Source: Ceratobasidium sp. AG-K
Taxonomy: Eukaryota > Basidiomycota > Agaricomycetes > Cantharellales > Ceratobasidiaceae
DNA: 64,000 nt
Direction: 5' to 3'
Assembly: GCA_037039685.1 (NCBI GenBank)
Contig: JAWNGF010000013.1
Span: 1,323,001 to 1,387,000 of the forward strand
Shown here: positions 53,716-64,000 of the stretch, in pieces
How positions within the stretch are numbered: the first letter of the stretch is position 1
Layout of the letters: each line of letters starts with the position of its first letter
Made by a program: the position numbers and the translations under genes
The notes under the pieces: generated by a model
What the model was told of the DNA's origin: nothing
Seen by the model: the letters and a program-made list of their open reading frames with translations, nothing else
Database searches by the model: none

Positions 53716-55242
53716 AGTTTTAAACCTGTTGCTAGGAGACAAAACATTTCATTTGGTTTAACTTTAGTTTTGTAGCTGATTCATAGCTGATTTGCAAAAT
53801 AGTCTAGGATTACATATGCTTGTAACCCTACATGTAGATTATAATATTTTGCTTTCTTCAACACCCATTCAATCAGGTACTTTGATTTACTGTTTTGGCT
53901 GTTTTGAAACGCTTTTAAGTGCATATAAACTGAGGTCAATTTTGCTGATGTAATTATCTCAATTAGTCAACCCAGACCCCCCAGGGAACTCTGCCTGTCA
54001 TGAGGTCCTAATGAACTCCCAAGGGACCGCAGTACCTGCCCAATTATAATCAAAGTAAGGAGATAATGTGAGGCTTCCTGGACAATCTCTTTGTATAGAG
54101 ATCCTTGTCCCCAATCATGAGTGCCAAGAAGTAGACAATTGGGTAAAATTGTAGCTTGGTGCTGGAGTGGATGTTGGTCCAGATCAAGATGTAATTTAAT
54201 GTGGAATTTGCCTCACAATGGCATGTGATTGTGAAATTGGGTGTCATGTTCCACTCTCCAGTTGCAACCTGCTCAATTCTCCAATCTCATCTTGGTGAAA
54301 TCAGACCTATGCATGACAACCTAACTTAAGTATTATAATATATGTACTAGGAGTTCAATTGCAGGGTCTTCATATAGTCAACCAAAAGGTCCAGTTGGCA
54401 CAGCATGTCATGCTCTGGCACATCCAATCTACAGCCATGGTGTGCCTCATAATGTTGCCAGTGCTCCTTAATTTCACAAATAATACCCTCTAATTACTGT
54501 GTCGCACATCATTTGGTCACTTCTCGCATGATGCACCCTCTGTGCATATAACAGCGCCTCATGATCCCCAATCATGAGGCATTGCCGGCGATGCCGAAGC
54601 TTAGTTAGCACCCATTAATTAACAACGAAGACCATTACATGCAATTCAGAACAACAAATTCCCAAAGCTATCCTCCACATACTTGGCACAACCGCAGAAG
54701 CACAAATGTAACCCTACCAATTCTACTGGAACTTGCAAGAATCTGGTTTGCTTGTTTGGATGGGAATAAGTATGCAGATTTGTGAGAAACCCATCTATTT
54801 CAGCTAAAGCGCTCCAAGCCTTGGTGGTTTCCCGATCAAGACCCATAAAAGTGCGAGAGCCAGAGGTTGGGAGGACGGAAATTGGAGAGGGGGGTCCAAA
54901 CTTTAGGATGTTGGTGTTGAACTCGAACATTTCTGGGTTGCCTCTTCGGTGCTATTGCCCTGTTGCAAAATTGGCAATATTTTTACATATCTCAGACGGT
55001 GAATGAATGTGTCTGTAACGCTCTGGCCAGGCTCAATATTCGCACCCTTTTTATTGTAGTGGAAGACTAGCGAGACCACCAAATTGGGTGTCTAAGTGAA
55101 GTGAAGAACTGACTATATTCAACAGAACAACATGGCTAAACGATCAAATCGTTACAACCCCCCTACTTGTGGCGGCTTAGTTTGGCAATGATTGAAAGAA
55201 CCATCTGAGGTTAGTCCGGGTAAGCATATGGCTCATTCCCGC
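53716..55242. other. Intergenic stretch, no recognised gene
   Basis: No LTR or conserved domain found. A minus-strand ORF at 54646-54930 (94 codons, from MFEFNTNILKFG) has plausible protein-like composition but no motif I know; it could be a fragment of a host gene. Confidence 0.4.
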
Positions 55243-57507
55243 CTACACCATCGTTAGGAATCTCTTTCCGCTCAATACGCTGATTAGATCATTGACTCCT
55301 TGGACAGCGTATGCGACCTAATTCGATGCTGTCAGTCCGAGTCACCCAGCTCGATCATGTAACCTTAGAAACCGCTCTTACCCCAGTTAACGTAGGATTA
55401 CACGCCGTTGAGTCAGGGATGCAATTCATCCCTCCAACCCACAAGTTCTCGAACACCCTCGAGTCATGACCGGGCTTTCGAACTCGAGAGTTGGCATCAG
55501 CAACCGATGTATTGGGATCGTTTCCAACTCGAGTAGTTCCCTTTTATCATGGTTGATTTAGCTTGGCTATAGTCAAAAAGTGAGTAAATTGGTGCACTTA
55601 CCGCGGTGTGAGGCCCAAAGGGCTATTCGAGGGTGGGTCAGTGTGAGACGCGAGATCAAGTAGGCTAGAGGTTCACTCACGATGAACTGAGGCGGGGCAC
55701 TGGGAAGGTAAGCGCCCAAAACATTTGCGGCGTCGCACATCTCGCGCATCATTCTTGATTAAATGCTATTTCAGTTGCCGTGAGTTCACGTCGCTCGACG
55801 AACGCACCTTTGACAGTTTTCATCGTCTTTCGGCGTTGATTTGAAGACAATCTACTCGGAGCAATAGGGTAATCAGGTGTCATTCGCGCGCATACAATCG
55901 CAAAATATTACATACAGTGGGCTGCGGCATCCCATAAACATCTGTATTCTCGCTTCCGTTCTTGTCCGTGTAAGAAAATGAAACGTGATTCGACTCTTGC
56001 ACCTTGAGTTTACCAAAGTAACGGATATCGAGGACAACCCTCTGGTCAATTTGCGGCCCAACTTCCCCATAGGAGAACGAGTCACGATGGAACTGTGTGT
56101 GGTACGGGTGCGCAGGGGAATAAGGGATATTGATTTGAGGTTCGGCATCATGAACGGGAATAGGAACGCCGTCGGGTGAGGCGGATTCATGTTCTGCTTT
56201 GAGGCTATCCAGGAGCGTCTTTCGGAGTATCACCTGGTTGCGGCTATGAGTTGAATGTTTGATTCGAACCAAGGAAAACCTACCTGACAAAATGTATGGC
56301 TTTGTCCAGTCAAGTATCGCCCCAACGCCTTGTGACGAATATCACTGTTCCAAAGGAGTTGAGGAGTAGCTATCACCCCACATGCAGCCACAAAACCTAA
56401 CACGACCCAAAGGATAATCAAATCATGTGTCGGGGCCTGCCAAACCTCGGGCCCGCCAAACCTCACCCACCTTGGCGCTGATCTCGGTATCTCGATCCGT
56501 GCGTAGATCGCGCACCAAGGCTCTCTTGACGCGACCGTCGTTGTTTGGGTCGGGGATGAACTTGACTACCAAGGCTTCCGCGAGCAATTTGAACCTACTG
56601 CGTCCGCTCGCGTCCTTGGCGTGAACAAAATCGCCCAGAATCGTATCCACTCCGGACCAGTTGAAAAGTGTTTCGTTAACCTTGGAGCGCTCCCCAGCAA
56701 TTGGGAGATTATTGACTGTGATTCCCTCACGAGACCCGAATGCATCGCTGAGGGCTTTCTTGACGAGCTTGTGTCGGACAGAGTTTTCGAACTGATCTTC
56801 ATGGACGTTGAGCAACTCTTTGCCGTATTTGAGAAGCTTGCGCATAGCGGGACGAGGTATCGGAGACTCTACAAGCTCCTCATCGTGGGGTTCAGCTATC
56901 TCAAGACGCTCAGATTTACTCTATTCACAACTGGAAGGTCGGTACGTACGGCATGCACAAGTCCAGTGAGTGGCCATCCCACCGACTGCTCGGGTAATGC
57001 TTTGCGCCACGAGATTGAGAGTAGGATCCTGGTCTGGGTTATACGGAGACCGAATGGATGATCTGTTTCCCGGCTGAGACCACACATCGCCCAGCACTTC
57101 AGGAAGAAAGCCGCCCGCGGGAGCCAAGGAGACTGGCTGGCAAGAAGCCCGAATAATGTGCACTGGGGCGTATTAGTTAGAAGCGTCTAAAGCTTGGATG
57201 ATGCTTACTGAATGCGTCTAGGTCACGTTGGTACCTGGTTGCACAGGCGGTGCTCAGCTGACTACATAGCTGGCCATAGACGAGACTTACTTGACTGCGT
57301 TCTTGAGGTTCATTCCAATCGCTGGGCTATCTTGAGACCCGACTTCGACCATCAAAACGCGTGCATTAGGGTCGTGCTCGAGGACAAGGCGAGCGTAGGT
57401 CGCACTGGCGGACATCAAATGGTTAGCGAGCATCACATATGATATGTATGCGCTTACGCTGTAGGGCCGCTACCAGCGATGAATACATCATAGTCGAGTT
57501 TTTCCTT
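55243..57507 (-). CDS. p2ox: Pyranose 2-oxidase, 12 exons, expected start codon changed to AAG
   Basis: Glucose-methanol-choline flavoprotein that oxidises sugars at C2 and makes hydrogen peroxide, used by basidiomycetes in lignocellulose attack. Exons I infer from GT-AG and frame: 57507-57458, 57404-57291, 57234-57209, 57162-56950, 56895-56467, 56396-56284, 56233-55916, 55851-55808, 55753-55681, 55622-55602, 55540-55382, 55317-55243. They sum to 1635 bases, exactly 545 codons with stop. Motifs: FAD fold YDVFIAGSGPT; GGMATHWTCA, whose His carries the covalent flavin in this family; RHKLVKKAL; WSGVDTILGD; YGMPQPT; GTTRVGND; NLWVGG; ACNPTLTG. Where Trametes-type enzymes have THR in GGTHRMG this protein has TTR. 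The codon aligned with the ATG of the second copy is AAG (57505-57507), and no upstream in-frame ATG precedes a stop. Confidence 0.85.
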
Positions 57508-57582
57508 AGTAGATTTGAGAGTGTAAGTTCAAGTGGGCCTCGTTGTTATCCTGAAGGATGTGGTGAAGGTGGGGGAAGAGGG

Positions 57583-57592
57583 ATTATTTATA
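57583..57592 (-). promoter_or_regulatory. TATA box of the pyranose 2-oxidase gene
   Basis: TATAAATAAT on the minus strand, about 75 bp upstream of the expected start position, followed by a C/T-rich stretch (CCCTCTTCCCCCACC) typical of fungal start regions. Confidence 0.5.
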
Positions 57593-60500
57593 CTTGCTGG
57601 AATAAATAATCGACTTGAGCTTCACAGGACCTGCGGTGAAAGTTCGGAATGGAGAGTGATATTTGTAAGGTACACGGATCATCGTAAAAGTAACTCAGTC
57701 ATGCATACGGCCTGTGTAAGGGGAAATCGGCCGTCGTGATTGGCGGTTTCATTGTCCGTCGTGTGAGGGTCAAAAACACCGGTACGAAGGGGCAGCTCAA
57801 AAACACCGGTAGACCGAGTTAGCGCCATGTGTATGAACCATAAAGGATGTACAAACTCACCAAAGCGCGAGTAGGAGAGGCATCATCCTGTTGATCAGGG
57901 AAAAACCAACCGGCGAATATCTGACTAGGACCAACACACAAGGTCAGCTGAAGCATTCACATTCATTTAATGGTGAGATTCCAAAGCCCACGCACCATTG
58001 AGAGGAGCTTGTTCGTGAAGCAGCGTTCCAGTGGCCGAGCCGCCCGTGTCGTACCTACAGAGAACATGCGCCGCACGAGATGGAGATCGAAGGTTCCAAG
58101 TGATTGCCACGTGATCGCATCTCTTTGTGGCTCGGATTACGTGATGGGGAGTGGTGTCTCTCGCACCCCACCACACGACCCCGAGCTATCGTTCAATGGA
58201 CGGCGACACTACGTATGAAGTTTCAATACAAGACTTTAAATTTCCCACAACTCGATCTCAGGTCGCGCTCGGCAGTCCTAACTACTTCACAGCTTGCTCC
58301 TCAGGCAACTCTCGTGGGGCTCAAGCCCACCATGTGGAGCTTCACCGCGATCCCGGCTTATTGCGTGTTTTATTGGCCTAACTATATGGATATGATGGAC
58401 TTCTTCTAAACAACAAATCCATCCCCCCGACGATGTCCCCATAAACCACCTCGCGGAATCTACGGGCCGACGCGACTTTCTACCAACTCAACGTCCCATC
58501 CAAGCATGTGAAGAGCACATTCGGCGGCGGGAGTCTAGGCTAGTCAAGAGTCAATTTGTAGTTGTAGGAGTAGAGGGAGAATTAACGCCAGACGATATTT
58601 GGCGTAAGTCTGACTCAAGTGCCTCGTACCGCACTCGCCAACAGCTAACGTAATTCTTCACTTTCGCCTAGACGAAGTAGTGGTCGACGGACCAGAAAAA
58701 GATACATGGAAACTCCATGCGGACGAAGAAGATTTGAATCGGGCATTTGGTGGTGGGGAGTTAACGACCCCAGTGATGATGGCCGACAACGGGCCGTAGG
58801 GTCTCGCTGTAGTTGGCAGGCTTGAGGGATTCGCATCAAAGCTGATTAAAGGGTACAACTTACGCGAATGACAGCTTCTAGGTTGGTATGTGAGGGTACG
58901 CCAAGATAGTTCCCGTTTACATGATGTACAAGTGGTGTTCAAAGACTCGAGGGTGGGCTTGGTGGTGAATGTCGTATGAGAGGGCCAGTTGGCGCCTATT
59001 GTTTGTGCTTCCTCGCTTCTGGTCTCTCAGACCTCAATATTTCGCGCGAAACTCATTTAGGCTGTTGATCGAAATCACGAACGTATTTGTTGTGTGTATA
59101 GTAGTCAGCTACAATAGTTGTAATATCGCAGTAGATGTAGTGCGCTCCCCGCTCGGGTCCCAATCACGGTCGCCAAGCGCATTCTTGACAAAATGTACTG
59201 AAGCTCTTCACCGATATTAGCATTTTTATGTATCAGGTTGCTCAGGCCACTCGTGAAATTTTATGCGCGCATTGTATGATGAGGGACGCAGCCTCATCCA
59301 AGCACGATATAAACACTCATCTGCTCGACCACTCGCGCCATAGAATGGGCTATGGTACCTATATGATGCCCCTATGGAAAAACCAAGTTTAACTGCCTGG
59401 AATTACCGTGAAAAATGCAACAACCACTGAGAGACAATGCACTAGCGATATTCCAAGAACGTGATGTTTGTATGAGCTACATGCACCCCACGGCGAAACC
59501 TCGGGCATCAGAGCTTAACGAAAGGCTCCAGCGCCACGATCAAGGCAAACTCAATCATGCATCCGAGCCATCAAGGAAATTCGCCGTGATGGTCGGGCGA
59601 TTCGATGTCGTGTCGACCGAGGGGTTAAAACACCGGTATACTGGTATGATGCTACACAATATCCAGAGCAAAATAATGACCTGCCAGCGGACACGAGGAA
59701 GGGTGTACAGCGCTGATAGGAGCACTCTTCCAGCATATATTTAGCCGCAGACTGAGAACGAGGACTGAGTAAAAATTTTATAGCCATAAACCAGTATTCA
59801 CGGGTTCATGCTCTAGTCTTCGCATACAAGTGGTAGTGGTAGATAAGGCCTAGTCTAAGTAACCGAGTTATGTTGGGTTGTTGTAGACAAGAGAGGTTAA
59901 GTGGGTGCAGACTGCCTTCCGAACTCGTTAGACTGCAACCCAGAGTGAATAGCGCACGTCCAGTGACCGTGTTCTCTAGAGTGCACGTTGTTGTGTGTGA
60001 TCCAAAAGATAATGGCTTTCAAGTAATTGATTTGAGAGATCACAAACTCCTCCCTGTTTGTCTGAGCCTTAATACGAGCCCCATTTTTGAATCCTTCGTT
60101 TATCTGAGTTTCCGATGAGCATATATGAGAGAACGGCGCTAACAGGTTGGGGAATGAACGCCGGCTAATTCGGGCCGCTTGGAACTGGTGAGTGAGGGGA
60201 CCAGGGTGAAGCAACAGAGAGATCGTGGAACAATGAGACGCAAGCAAGTATCGTGGGTCGAGGGACAACCTTGATAACTATGTTGATAGTATAATATACG
60301 CCCCGGCAAAAGTTTGTGGAAAAACTGAGTGGTAACTGCGGAACTGAAATTAGACTCCAAGCAGATGTATTGAATTATGTTGGTGGGCAAGTTAGTTTAC
60401 CGCAGCACGTCGGCGTGGTTCTCTTTGAGCAGTGATGAATAGAAAGCAAAATAGGGCTGCCAGACACAAAAGGTTGGGTCGTGGTCGACGAGAGCCAGCA

Positions 60501-60900
60501 ACACCTGTGCGCGTGGTGCTGACCAAGACAGCGCAAAAGACCCAACAACCGCTATGGGATCCAAGACTGGCTAGGCTTCTCTGCAGGTTGAAATGACCAG
60601 TCCCTACCTTCGCCGAAGTGCTTGTATGCGAACTATAGTCTTCTTCTCACGCCCTGAGACAGACAAAGAACTTGGGTTACCGTTAAAGTAATATCCGTTA
60701 GTCTTAACTCAAGAGCAAGTTTGTAACGAACAGGACGCGTATGTGATATTAGTGCAAGGTACTCATTTGGGTTTCGATATAAACACGGACTCGAACGCCG
60801 GCAATCCTTAGTTGGAACTATTCACGGGCCTAATGTCGTACCAAACACCAGTGTACAAAAATTCTGGGTCGCACTAAGGACGGGCCGAGCCCCAGCTCTG
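57593..60900. other. Host DNA without a convincing gene
   Basis: Short open stretches only. At 58552-58799 (plus) two blocks could join across a GT-AG intron (GTAAGTCTGAC to TTCGCCTAG) to read GVEGELTPDDIW, then VVVDGPEKDTWKLH and FGGGELTTP to a stop; I recognise no family. Around 60410-60570 (minus) SWSAPRAQVLLALVD and WQPYFAFYSSLL look protein-like but isolated. These may be exons of decayed genes. No LTR found. Confidence 0.35.
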
Positions 60901-61733
60901 CTATACACACGTTGATTTAGCAGTTGTTCCACGTAAAAAAGCAATCAAATCATTAGCCCCTTGGATTGCATACGCGACCTAACACCCGAAACCAGCGAGC
61001 AAACTAGTCGAGCGCATACACACAATGGGTAGGACACACTCCAGTCAATGTAGGGTTACACGCCGTCGCATCAGGAATGCAGTTCATTCCTGCCACCCAT
61101 AGGTTCTCAAACACACGTTCGCAGCTAGGCTTCCTGACCCGAGAGCTGGCATTGGCAACCGATGTCGTGGGGCCGTTCCCGATGCGAGTAGTTCCCTCGA
61201 CAACTTGCGATTTAGGCTTGGATGAAGACATGTAGACGAAGTGTGCATACCGCTGCATGGAACCCATATGGCTTGTCGAAGTGAAAAAGTGAGCTTTGTT
61301 CAACTTACATGGAATGGGGGGACTCACAATGAATTGGGGTGGGACACTCGGAAGGAAGGAGCCCAAGGCATTTGCAGCTCCGCACATCTCACGCATCATT
61401 CTAAGGTGGTATTAAGTGCTACTTGTGGCGTCGCCGAACGCCTCAAGGTCTCACTGATACCTGTCCGTGAATATGTTACATGATAACCGTGGTTGCGACT
61501 GACAAGTCCACCTACTTCACAGTGTTTTTGAGATTCACGCCCATTATCTGGCTGTCTTGAGATCTCACCTCAACCATCAAGACACGAGTATTAGGATCGT
61601 GTTCGAGAACGAGGCGAGCGTATGTAGCACTACAAGCGCGACTATCAATCAGAGACTGCTCAAACCAACGTAGACCTACGTACCCTGTAGGACCACTACC
61701 GGCAATGAATAGGTCATAGTCCTGGTCTTCCAT
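60901..61733 (-). pseudogene. Second pyranose 2-oxidase copy, middle exons deleted
   Basis: Keeps an ATG (MEDQDYDLFIAGSGPT), a first exon of 50 bp (61733-61684) and a second of 114 bp (61629-61516), the same lengths as in the neighbouring gene. A third, 26 bp exon contains TGA. It then joins directly to the intron before MMREMCGAANALG (about 61390), so exons D-H are missing, including the flavin-attachment His and most of the substrate domain. C-terminal exons read GTTRIGNG, NLWVAGMNCIPD, ACNPTLTG and VAYAIQGANDLI to a stop at 60901. It is a tandem duplicate about 3.4 kb upstream of the other copy on the same strand, and it cannot make an active enzyme. Confidence 0.85.
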
Positions 61734-62390
61734 AGCCAAAACAAAAAGGCCTAAAGTGAGTGGGATAACTGTGCGGCAACACAATACAGGCAAGTGGCGA
61801 GATCGTGCTAAACTACCAGTCTAAGTGCCTATTTCGAACTAGACAAGTATTATAGCGAGAGGCCAGGGTATGGGGGTCCTTTGCTGGCTGCGTGTACCGT
61901 TAATTAACCAACTTGACCATGCGATAAGGCCGCTCGGGGGAAATTTGCCATGAGGATCGGTCAGCTCGGCACATGGCTAGCAAGAGGCGAAACGCCGGTA
62001 CATAGAGATATTATTACACGACTCGGAACCTCGTGGTAGAATGAAAAGAAGGGGAGAATGTTATCCGTTCTTGATCAGCGAAGGCCTATCGGTGAATATA
62101 ACCACGAAGACAAAGCCCAAGGGCTCCCAAAGCTATTGGTCATTTGCGCCAGCGTTTCGACACATGTGACCTCGCGCAAGTGACAGGGTTGAGCGTGCTC
62201 TCGAGGATGCAGAACTGGAGAAGGGCTAAACATGAACACGTGATCGTGTGCGTCTCACATATTACCTAATTTAGATTCTCAGGTGCGGGTCAAGTCAAGC
62301 TGGACAACTTTGTGGCTCAAGAAATGGCAGATACAAGTGAGATAACCAACTCAAAGGACTATACAAGGAAGCCTAGTTATCCCAATCTAG
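61734..62390. other. Intergenic region
   Basis: No coding pattern. It lies between the 5' end of the second oxidase copy and the 3' end of the FKBP gene; promoter elements of the former may lie here but no clear TATA box is seen. Confidence 0.5.
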
Positions 62391-62980
62391 TCATAGCTCA
62401 GACTTCTCGTCTGGCTTGCGGTTCTTGATGCCCAACAGCTCAACATCAAAGACCAACGTCGCCTTGGCGGGGATGACAGGTGGGAAACCACGGTCACCTA
62501 GCAAGGACGGATTTAGACAAACAGACGGCGCATACGCTGATGACAACTTACCGTAGGCAAGATCAGAAGGAATTGTCAACTTTCGCTTCTCGCCAACGCA
62601 CATGCTGCAAACCTCGCATCAGCGGAATGAGCAGAAAAAGTAACAGGGGAACATACTCGAGCAATCCCTGCTCCCAACCCTGGATAACCTGACCGTTGCC
62701 AATGGTAAAATCGAATGGCTGGTTGCGGTCGAGTGAAGAGTCGAATTTTGACCCGTCAGACAGGAGCGTACCGGTCTGTGAAACAAACCAGTCAGCACAT
62801 ACTCAAAATATGTATTCGTTAGGTGTTGCGTACGTAGTGCATGCTCAGCTTGTCGCCTTTCCTAGACCTGATAGGGCACTCGGAAGGGGTCGAGTATGCG
62901 TCGATGTCGAGAGCATCACCAGCCGCGAGCGCAGTGGCAAAGAGCGAGAAGAGACCAGCAACTAGATAAGAGACGCGCAT
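62391..62980 (-). CDS. FKBP2: FKBP2-type peptidyl-prolyl isomerase, secretory pathway
   Basis: 141 residues in four exons (62980-62834, 62775-62657, 62604-62552, 62497-62391; 426 bases) with consensus GT-AG introns. A signal peptide ([20 protein letters not shown]) precedes one FKBP domain. Active-site residues are visible in [30 protein letters not shown] and LVFDVELL; the loop usually GHPG reads GFPP. The C-terminus is DEKSEL, which resembles an ER retrieval signal of the HDEL/KDEL type; FKBP2 relatives use similar variants. It catalyses cis-trans isomerisation of X-Pro bonds and would be an FK506/rapamycin target. It lies downstream of, and on the same strand as, the GH1 gene, with 324 bp between. 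Confidence 0.93.
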
Positions 62981-63304
62981 ATTGAGATTTATGAGGTTTA
63001 GAAAAGTTGGAGTATCGTCGAGGTCGTGAACAGGATTCTGCTGGCACAGTTAGGTCTGACACGTCAATATACGCGAAGACCCTGACACACGTGATCGTGA
63101 TGTGTCCACTCTCTCCCGTCCTAAATTTACGGAATCCGATCGGTGTGCTTGTGATTGACTTATTCGATCTCAGGTTTGCCGAGACCAGGTACCTTTGACC
63201 CTCCCTCCGACCAGAACGAGTGGCCGGGTTAGACGTGTCACTGCATCCTTTATCGTATTCAATGGTAAATTTCATACAACGAGCTCGGTTTGCTGTTGTC
63301 CGGC
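62981..63304 (-). promoter_or_regulatory. Probable promoter region of the FKBP2 gene
   Basis: 324 bp between the GH1 stop and the FKBP ATG. I see no clear TATA box; the ATG context is TCAATATGC. Confidence 0.4.
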
Positions 63305-64000
63305 TCACTTCCCAATGTTTTTCGCAAACCATTCTTTAAGCCAGGTTCCGCTATTCTTAGCAATGCGCTTGTGGCCGTTCGCGTGGTCAACGTAAGCGGC
63401 TCCATAACGTTGCGCGAACCCAGAAGCCCACCTAAGCGACCAGGAGGTGAGTAGAGTGAGTGCTATGCACAAGGAGACACATACTCGAAATTGTCAATCA
63501 AACTCCAGACCATATAGGAGCCAATCTTGATTCCGTCCTGCTCGACCGCACCCAGTACTTCGGTCAGATACTCTTCCAGGTATAGCTGTCGATCCTTGTC
63601 ATCAATTACTTTCTCGAGCGGGAGCTCGTACTCGCGGTACACCTACAAGGTAGCGCGGTTAGATGCCAGGATCCGGAAAACCGAATATATGCACGCACTG
63701 GGAACCCTTGTTCCGTGACCAAAATAATCAGCCCTGTATCCCGAATATACTTTTCGTTGATATACCGGAGCAGCTTTCGGAACCCCCAGGGACAGCTAAC
63801 CAGCCACGGAGCTTCACTCTGGCGTCCAATCAAATTTCCATTCCGATCTGTTTGGGTGTCCGAGACGCACGCAAGGACTTCCATGGTGGATGATTCGGGA
63901 ATCTCGTCTGCTGATCGACCATCGGCAGTCGCGGCGGGAGCAGTCGAGGCGGCTGGGGTGGCACTCGGAGCCTTGATGAGGTTCGTCGTGTACGAGTTTA
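63305..64000 (-). CDS. GH1 family beta-glucosidase, C-terminal part
   Basis: The gene enters from the right edge. Exons: 64000-63699 (open at the edge), 63642-63485 and 63431-63305, joined by GT-AG introns in consistent phase. Family 1 glycoside hydrolase signatures are YTTNLI, PWGFRKLL, ILVTEQG (the Glu is the nucleophile of the usual TENG box, here followed by Gln), RQLYLEEYL, YMVWSLIDNFEW and RYGAAYVD, ending with a KNSGTWLKEWF tail. These enzymes release glucose from cellobiose and related beta-glucosides. No C-terminal anchor or retrieval motif is seen. The N-terminal half and start lie outside the window. Confidence 0.92.

Noticed and set aside
56230..56466. Single ORF giving MRFGGPEVWQ joined to VAACGVIATPQ as a separate protein
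   Set aside because: It reads through an intron of the pyranose oxidase gene; only the exon part matches the family.
59415..60268. ORFs of 109 and 123 codons on either strand
   Set aside because: No motif, no consistent codon pattern, no splice-joined partner; probably chance frames.

Overview
The window is eukaryotic and most likely from a basidiomycete (Agaricomycotina). The host genes at the right end have many 46-70 bp GT-AG introns, and the gene set (pyranose 2-oxidase, FKBP2-type prolyl isomerase, GH1 beta-glucosidase) fits a plant- or wood-associated agaricomycete. A Rhizoctonia/Ceratobasidium-like source is my guess, not a demonstrated fact.

Positions 1-53,583 are almost entirely a nested pile of LTR retrotransposons. 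I use my own labels for the families. A 3' end of a Gypsy element (A, 1-1269) lies against a decayed Copia relic (1270-2833, minus). Next come an old E-like LTR (about 3608-4511) holding a solo B LTR, and a broken gene resembling DUF6532 (4538-5317). Gypsy element C (minus, 5583-19541) was split by Gypsy element B (plus, 8270-16680, target duplication AGAAA), and B was itself hit by an A-family solo LTR (14218-14657, AGTAG). Gypsy element D (plus, 19542-53583) was hit four times: a solo E LTR (21887-22341, TCATC), a young F1 element (22769-29262, ATAGG), element E (30150-37342, CCTAG) and an inverted F2 element (39834-51637, ACTTC). F2 in turn carries a nearly intact Copia element (46366-51218, CTAAT). 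Reading frames of the interrupted elements rejoin once each insertion plus one target duplication is discounted.

The Gypsy elements share gag - zinc knuckle - stop - pol (protease, RT, RNase H, integrase, chromodomain). Families A, B, C, D and E carry an extra ORF ('ORF3') between the chromodomain and the 3' LTR; where frames can be compared (A, B, D, E) it lies in the -1 frame relative to pol. In A, C and E ORF3 ends with an IDLT-plus-acidic motif like a SUMO-interacting motif. In B, D, E and F the 12 bases next to the 5' LTR are complementary (exactly, or 10/12 in B) to LTR sequence 33-34 bp downstream of a TATA box. This is the signature of Tf1-type self-primed reverse transcription. The Copia elements instead have a binding site matching the anticodon arm of initiator tRNA-Met (half-tRNA priming).

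Positions 53,584-64,000 are host DNA, with all recognised genes on the minus strand: a 12-exon pyranose 2-oxidase whose expected ATG reads AAG (55243-57507), a second copy lacking exons D-H (60901-61733), a complete FKBP2-type gene (62391-62980) and the 3' part of a GH1 beta-glucosidase (63305-64000). I saw no rRNA, tRNA gene or CRISPR array.
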